Source: Cercis canadensis (taxonomy: Eukaryota; Streptophyta; Magnoliopsida; Fabales; Fabaceae). Taken from it: a DNA stretch of 64,000 nt. Location of the stretch: positions 62,001 to 126,000 of the forward strand of contig QAOA01003631.1 of NCBI GenBank assembly GCA_003255065.1, given 5' to 3'. The translations under genes and the position numbers were made by a program. The notes beneath the pieces were generated by a model. It was not told where the DNA came from and did not search any database. It worked only from the letters and a program-made list of their open reading frames with translations. Shown piece after piece: positions 57,945 through 64,000 of this stretch (position 1 is the first letter of the stretch; every line of letters starts with the position of its first letter).

Positions 57945-59058
57945 TATCTTTATATTATCTTCTTTTCTGTATTATTTGATTAAAAATTAGGTAACGGGGC
58001 TTTTTATCCAAATATTGTACTTGAAGAATAATTTTATGTATTTATAGTAGTTTTTAATTTATTTATGCATATATTGTACTTCAAGAATCACCCGACATGT
58101 CGTTAGCCACGTAGCGTGTTTGATGGTTCCTACATACTAGATTCAATTTTTTTTAAAGTATAATATATGCATAAATAAGTTAAAAACTATCATGCATAAA
58201 TTTATTCCTAAAATAGGATATTTGAATCAAAGTGACTAGATAATGGATGATTTAATTATTACATTTATCAAAATCTCTAAATAAGTATTTTTTTTTTTCT
58301 GACTGAAATCTTTAAATAATGGATTGATTGAAGCCGATATGACTGACCGGATGCAGTTGCCATTTTGGATAATATAGTTGCCACTTGCCAATAGGATTGA
58401 GTATTGACTAAACCAATAAATGTCTGCTACTTGCTTGTGGCCACATGATACCCTATCACTTGTTTAAATTAAATGTGGTCCCATGGATCATAACAGTAAC
58501 AGCCTATGCTTTACCTTTCTTCCAAAATCATGCATTCAACTCATTGACCAGAAGATTTTAACAATAGAATATGTACGAGATAAGGTACCTGGAAGATAAA
58601 TGATACATTTATTTATAGTACTATTTTTACCCCAGATTTAATATAAAGAATTTAAGTAAGCCAGTACAAAATATTTATTAAATCTTAATCATATTGTTTG
58701 ATGTCATATTTTATATCAACATTCTCTAAGTTCCTTGAGAAAACCTCTGGTGCTATGTAAAACAAAGTTTTTCTAGCTGCAGTTATTAATTATTTATCAA
58801 TTTTTTTTTTTTTTTTTTTTTATNTATCAATTTTTTTTTTCATTTTTTTTTACTTTTGTAATCATTGAAATTCATAAATAGGCTGGGAAAAAAATTCACA
58901 CAAACTCTTAAGCAAGACAAGAACTAGTTAAAATCAGTAAGCAAATTTGGTAAGTAAGACTGCCCAAATTGAACTTAGAGCTGTCAACTGATATGAACTA
59001 CTTATTTACATAAGACGAGCCTAAATATCGAAAGGATTGAAAAAGAAAATGACTAAAA
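57945..59058. other. AT-rich spacer in the kinase cluster
   Basis: No coding signal. It includes the tail of duplication copy B and a long poly-T stretch with an N at 58824, on both sides of which TATCAATTTTT occurs, again suggesting an unmerged contig overlap. The 3'UTR of the minus-strand kinase gene should lie just left of 59059. Confidence 0.5.
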
Positions 59059-60967
59059 TCACTCTAATTCATGAATGACTTCCAACTCCAAACTCAAAGG
59101 TCTTGCCTGAATAGCACTTCTACTGACTGAAGCTGTAGGGTCAAAAGGAGTAGGGGGTATCGTTAAATTGGCTACCTCTCCTTCTAGCATTTGCACTATG
59201 ATTTTCATGGATGGACGATCCACGGGATGCCACTGAATGCACCAAAGTCCCACGATTGCAAGTTTATTTGCCATTTGAATATCTCCCTTATCCTCAATAT
59301 GAATGTGTACATCTTCCCCTTCAACCAAATTATGGATCCATTCTGGATATAGAACTTGAAAATTTTTCTCATCTGTTGTGTTTATGTTCTTCCTTCCTCC
59401 AACCATTTCTAGTAACAACATTCCATAACTGTAAATGTCAGCTTTATAGGACACATTCCCAAAGTCTCTTGAGAAAACTTCTGGTGCAATGTAACCTAAG
59501 GTTCCTCTGGTTGCTGTCATCGACACTACACTCTGATTTTTTGGATACAGTTTGGCTAGGCCAAAATCAGTAATTTTTGGATTGTAGTTATCATCCAGTA
59601 ACACATTGTTAGGATTAATGTCAAAGTGAAGAATTCGTTGATCACAACCTTGGTGAAGATACTCAATTCCTTTGGCTATCCCAAGAGCAACTTGTTGCAA
59701 CTTCTCCCAGCCAAGGAAGATGTCCTTGTTGTCTGGTGGGGATATGAAGTTCTGCAATGAACCATTTGAAAAGAAATCATAGACAAGAGCACGGTGGAAT
59801 CCATCAGCACAAAAGCCAAGCAAGCGAACCACATTGACATGGTGGATTTTGCCCATTGTTCCCACTTCATTTATGAACTCTTCTCCATTGTCGTCTGTGT
59901 TATTGAGGATCTTCACAGCAACCAGAATTTCCTGGGAGAGTCTACCTTTGAAGACTGCTCCATGAGCTCCTTCACCTAAATTATCCTTAAAACCATTTGT
60001 GATTCTCTTAATTTCAGCATAAGAGAATCTGGTAGGCTTGAGTGCCCTGTAATCCTTCAAAAATTTTTCGATCATATCCTGGTCCTGTCCTTTCATTTTA
60101 TAGTAGCGGTCGATGCAAAACAGAGCAATGACCACTAGAACTAAAAGCATTGAACCTACCGATCCACCTGCACATTGAACATAACATCCTCAGTCCCACA
60201 CAAGAATAACTTGAAAATTTAAAGAAGAAAGAAGTGAATGAAAAGGACGAGTGATATGGCTCACCAGAAGCAATTAGAATTGTGGACATAGGTATCTTGT
60301 CTTGGCAAGTGAAACATTCAATTTCACGTTGGGTACTGTTGTTCTTCAACCTACATTTCTTGCCTTCCGCTTCACACGTACTACAATTTGGTTTCAACCA
60401 TCCCAAAATCATATAGTTGTTCCAATTTAGGAAATCAATACTCGAGAACGCAAGCTTCCAAGGGTTCCACCTAACTGACAAATCACGCATCTTGGTGCAA
60501 GATACTATTTCAGCTTGAGCAATTCCAGAATCGGAGGGAATAGCTAGAATTGGACAGGACAACATTGTAGAGCAATGGAAGAAAGAAATGTTGGCTAACG
60601 TCGATGATTTGAATTGGAAAGGAGAAATTGAGGAATCGGCGAGTTTTAGAAATTGTCTGGAAAGGCAATTTTCGGGGTCGTATACTTGAATTTCCTGAGA
60701 TTGGTAATTGATGTGTTTGACAATGAATTTCACTGGAGCTGGAACTGAAGGAAACTCGAGCACTGTTTCATGCTTTTCTGTACAAGATAGATGAAACCGA
60801 GGATGAGGATAGCCGCTGTGATCCGAATTGCTGTCCTTGAGTTGAAAGGGAAATCGAACATGAACATGTCCGCACCTTTGCGTGCAACCTCTGTTGCCTT
60901 GGCCGAGCTTCACTAACGCAAGTAGAAAGAGGATGAACAACAAAGGGGAATATGGAGAGCTGAGCAT
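59059..60967 (-). CDS. LRK10-like receptor kinase (rust-resistance Lr10 type)
   Basis: Two exons on minus, 60967-60265 and 60167-59059, give 603 residues. The ATG at 60967 starts a clear signal peptide (MLSSPYSPLLFILFLLALVKLG). A GUB_WAK-type cysteine domain with RFPFQL follows, then the WAK-associated CSTCEAEGKKC region, a membrane segment at about 240-254, and a Ser/Thr kinase. Gly-loop GEGAHGAVFKG begins near residue 299; the ATP lysine is Lys320 (VAVK). The catalytic loop reads HFDINPNN (Asp417 kept, Arg replaced by Phe, loop Lys replaced by Asn419), then DFG at 435. It is a plasma-membrane receptor kinase of a family linked to pathogen and hormone signalling; the ligand is unknown. It stands head to head with the next gene. 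Confidence 0.92.
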
Positions 60968-61356
60968 TGTAGGAAACACCGATACTCGTCTTAGCAACCT
61001 TGTTAACAAGTGCCACTTTCCACTATCTATTTAACTGCCTTCAATTTCTCACCAATAATTTCTGCATAAGCACAATGCTTGAGGTAGGCGTAGACCTTCT
61101 CCACCGTCATAACTCATAAAGCAGCAGCGAACGCGGTGCCGAAATATGAATTTTTAATTCTTTATTTTTTAAAAAAGAGGTGTTGGCGGCGTAAGAAAAG
61201 GGAAGTCAATAAGGGAAGCTTGCAGAAAAAAGAAAAGAAAATGGAGTGGTGGGCGTATTATTGATGTCCATTCCATTCCAATGTGATATATGGAATACAA
61301 GAGATACTACTCCTCCTTCATCAATCATCATCCATTACTGTTCCTTCAAATAATCC
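60968..61356. promoter_or_regulatory. 389-base shared spacer between head-to-head LRK10L genes
   Basis: Start codons at 60967 (minus) and 61357 (plus) leave only 389 bases for both promoters and leaders. No clear TATA word stands out on either side. A bidirectional promoter is inferred from the spacing only. Confidence 0.5.
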
Positions 61357-64000
61357 ATGACGAAATACAAAGGGAAATCCTTGTCCCCAACTACAGTATT
61401 ACTACTGACCTTTATTGCAAGCAGTGCATTCCAACAAATTTGCAGCGCCAAGAGTGGGCGGAGATGTGGCCCTTCCTCGTGCGGCAAAATCCAGAATATA
61501 AGCTATCCGTTCCGACTAAAAGACGACCCGGTCGGGTGCGGCGACCCGAGATACGAATTAGCTTGTGAGAACAACGTGACTGTGTTAGATCTATTCAATG
61601 GGAAATTCCATGTACAGCAAATCGATTACAGTGGTTATACAATACGAGTCACCGATGCGGGTATTCAAGTGGCTAATTGCTCCTCCGTCCCTCGATTTTA
61701 CTTATCCGGCCGTAATTTCAGTTTCACCACTGGATCCCAAGATCATGGCTTGGCTGAGTTAACTAATCTTATGTCTAATATGATAATAGTTTTCTTGAAC
61801 TGCAGCTATCCAGTGAGTGATCCTTCATATGTTGATATGGACAGTCTTCGTCCCCGTTGCGAGGGGCATTCAAGAGGAACAGGGCATCTTTACGCCCTTC
61901 TGGGCTCACATTCAGTCAAAGATGTCAGAGATGGGTGCTTTCTGCAAACGGCTACCTTGGCACCTTATAGCGTACAAACAAATGAATACAACCTCACACT
62001 TACACCCCAAATCGGTGGTTACTATAACGTTTCTGAGCCTGACATTCACGCGCTGCTGCTCTATGGATTGGAAATCTATTGGTTGAGTGCTATTTGTGAG
62101 CAAGAATGCGGAAAAGGGACTCAATGCGAGGTCCTCAATTATACGACTGGACAAGTTGAATGTTTCAAGCCTTCCTGTCATTATGCCTACCAAACCTCTC
62201 ACCATTGTGGTAAGACTTAGTAACTTATTAAGACGGAACTCAATTACTACTGTTTTTAATATGTTTATCTTATTATAATTATGATTATTCCATGAAGGAA
62301 AACACTCTAGGAATCTTGTTTTTGCTAGCTTAAACTCAGACCTAGCCTATAATTACTCTGTAACTTTACCCAAATATTCATATATGGATTAGAAAATATC
62401 ACATTCTAGATTCGCTCCCAATCTCATCCTCCTCTTCCTAGTTCCTAGTTTTCCTTTCCTTTTTTAATTTTTTCTAAAAAATAAATGACTTAATTTCTGG
62501 TAAGAAAAAATACAAATTTTATTCAATCATGAACAACTTTCGAAACCAATTAAGGGCATCTCCGAAGCAAGAAATGACCAACTTCAAAGCGCACAACTTG
62601 TGTATATGTTATTGTTTTCAGTTTCCAAAATTACTGCTTGATCTTATATATTATTACTTGTTGCGTTTCAGGAATTTTATCACAGAGTCTTGGTTATACA
62701 CTAGGTAACAATTCCTTCTCCGCCTCTGCTCTTTATCATTTTTATCCTTTTCTGTAGTTATAACTTGCTACTTACTTCATATTTAAACTCTATACAGGGT
62801 TAAAGAATTTTCGTTTTAATGTCTTACAAAGACTCTGATTCAAAACAAGTATATATCAAGCTTAATAATATTAATGTATAAAACCCGTTGTGATGTTTTA
62901 GTGTCAAACCACAAGGTTCCAAATATAATTAGCAGACCTCTACTTGAAATTTCTATTTGAGCCACGTAAGATGTATATATTGTGCTCTGTTTTCCCTCCT
63001 TTCCTTTTTTCACCTGCGGTTTGTGTATCTGCTTGAATTTCTTCCCACAGACCCAGTGTGGCCAGCTGGGAAAGGACCTTAACTAGAGCAATATAGGTTA
63101 TTACTGATATCTTTTATCAAAACATAAATTTCTCCCTGTTATCTTTCTTGATTTTCCTTTCCATTTCTCTGTTTTACAGAGGTTTAGTTTTATTTTACTT
63201 TGAAGTCATGTCTATTAATTCTTGGATTTACTTTGACATTTGTACAATTTTCTTTCTTGCAGCATACGTGAGGGGTATTTTAAATGGTAAGATTCTGATT
63301 TCCTGTGCCTTTGCCCCAAAATTTGGATCATAATTTCCTTTCTTTTCCCCAGTTAGTTATTATAGGTTAAATTGTAATTATAGATAATACCATGGCATCT
63401 TCTTCTGACTGTTTTTTGGTGATCTGCCCACTAGGAATGTACAGTGTAATTACGCTTCGTCTACTACCATCGGACCTTAGTCCAATTGGTACACCAGAGC
63501 TTCCGTTTGAGCGATTCTTTATTGGAGGACTATTGGTAGGACGATATGGTGTACCATCATTCGTAGCAGCCAGATTTCTATTTGGAGTTACACTTCTAAT
63601 TATGCTGTTGATCTATAAATGGCGAAGAAGACATGTATCAATGTACGAAAATATTGAAAGGTTTCTGCATGATAATAGTGTCTATCCCATAAGGTACTCC
63701 TACAAAGAAATTGAGAAGATGACCCAAGGTTTTAAGGTCAAGTTGGGTGAAGGAGGCTTCGGCTCTGTCTACAGAGGAAACCTACGTAGTGGGCCTTTTG
63801 TAGCAATTAAGGTGTTGGGTAAGTCTAAAGCTAAAATGGGGCAAGGACGTGAACCCAAAGCAAATAGCGGGGAAGATTTTATTAGTGAAGTAGCAACCAT
63901 TGGAAGGATACACCATATGAATGTGGTTCGGCTTATAGGGTATTGTGTTGAGGGTTCAAAGCGTGCTCTTGTATATGAATTTATGTCTAATGGATCACTT
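61357..64000 (+). CDS. LRK10-like receptor kinase, 3' end beyond the window
   Basis: Exons 61357-62209, 62672-62704, 63263-63286 and 63435 to beyond 64000 join in frame to about 492 residues so far. The signal peptide ([15 protein letters not shown]) is followed by GUB_WAK-type [13 protein letters not shown] and [10 protein letters not shown], and a second cysteine module [13 protein letters not shown]. Two very short phase-1 exons (33 and 24 bases) encode the juxtamembrane linker. A membrane segment is near [14 protein letters not shown]. The kinase begins with [11 protein letters not shown] and VAIKVL, and the window ends at YEFMSNGSL. The glycine loop and ATP lysine are intact; the catalytic loop lies outside the window. 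Other acceptors at 63052 and 63179 would bring stops, supporting this path. It is probably a membrane receptor kinase like its divergent neighbour. Confidence 0.87.

Larger units (their letters stand above)
56881..58075. repeat. Segmental duplication, copy B
   Basis: Direct duplicate of 55668-56849. It starts at the same ACCCAAAAATAGTGC word, right after an A-rich junction, and runs to the GCATATATT region near 58075. It carries a RING fragment on plus and a kinase fragment on minus. Confidence 0.9.

Noticed and set aside
63052-63180. Alternative exons at acceptors near 63052 and 63179 in the last kinase gene
   Set aside because: Both would bring in-frame stops ([10 protein letters not shown] then stop; Glu-Val then stop), so the mini-exon at 63263 was preferred.

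Overview
The window is nuclear DNA of a eudicot plant. The genes carry many GT-AG introns, the spacers are AT-rich, and the products are plant-specific: a chloroplast fibrillin with a kinase-like domain, plastid NADH-glutamate synthase, an ATL-type RING-H2 protein and LRK10-like receptor kinases. The species cannot be fixed by eye; a woody rosid is plausible. Six isolated N bases (2655, 9147, 24094, 27977, 42527, 58824), mostly in poly-T or beside repeated sequence, point to a draft assembly.

Layout from left to right. (1) The 5' half of a FBN11/PAP14-like gene on the minus strand (1-1486, with a leader exon near 2124). (2) Divergent from it, a very charged 1161-residue nuclear-type protein on plus (5707-14531) with a 4.3-kb first intron. 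(3) Convergent with it, the splicing factor SF3a60 gene on minus (16026-23948, 12 exons). (4) A SFT2-like Golgi membrane protein on plus (25940-27814). (5) About 12 kb without a convincing gene, holding transposon relics with target-site duplications. (6) The NADH-GOGAT gene GLT1 on plus (40414-51463, 22 exons, 2219 residues). (7) The succinate dehydrogenase assembly factor SDHAF4 on plus (52493-52840). (8) A defence-type cluster (53943-64000): an ATL20-22-like RING-H2 gene, a tandemly duplicated block carrying a RING fragment and two broken LRK10L kinase fragments, then two LRK10L receptor kinase genes placed head to head, the last one cut by the window edge.

The first six genes are housekeeping: plastid lipid/pseudokinase protein, two nuclear RNA-related proteins, vesicle transport, plastid nitrogen assimilation and mitochondrial complex II assembly. 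They are not an operon, but the neighbourhood of FBN11, the charged protein and GLT1 resembles the adjacent Arabidopsis genes At5g53440-At5g53450-At5g53460 (from memory), so part of the order looks ancestral. In the last 10 kb, RING proteins and receptor kinases with the same type of extracellular cysteine-rich domain sit together and have been duplicated and broken together.

Exon borders were worked out by hand from splice consensus, reading-frame continuity and family conservation; every internal junction listed keeps the frame. UTR limits, promoters and polyadenylation sites are approximate.
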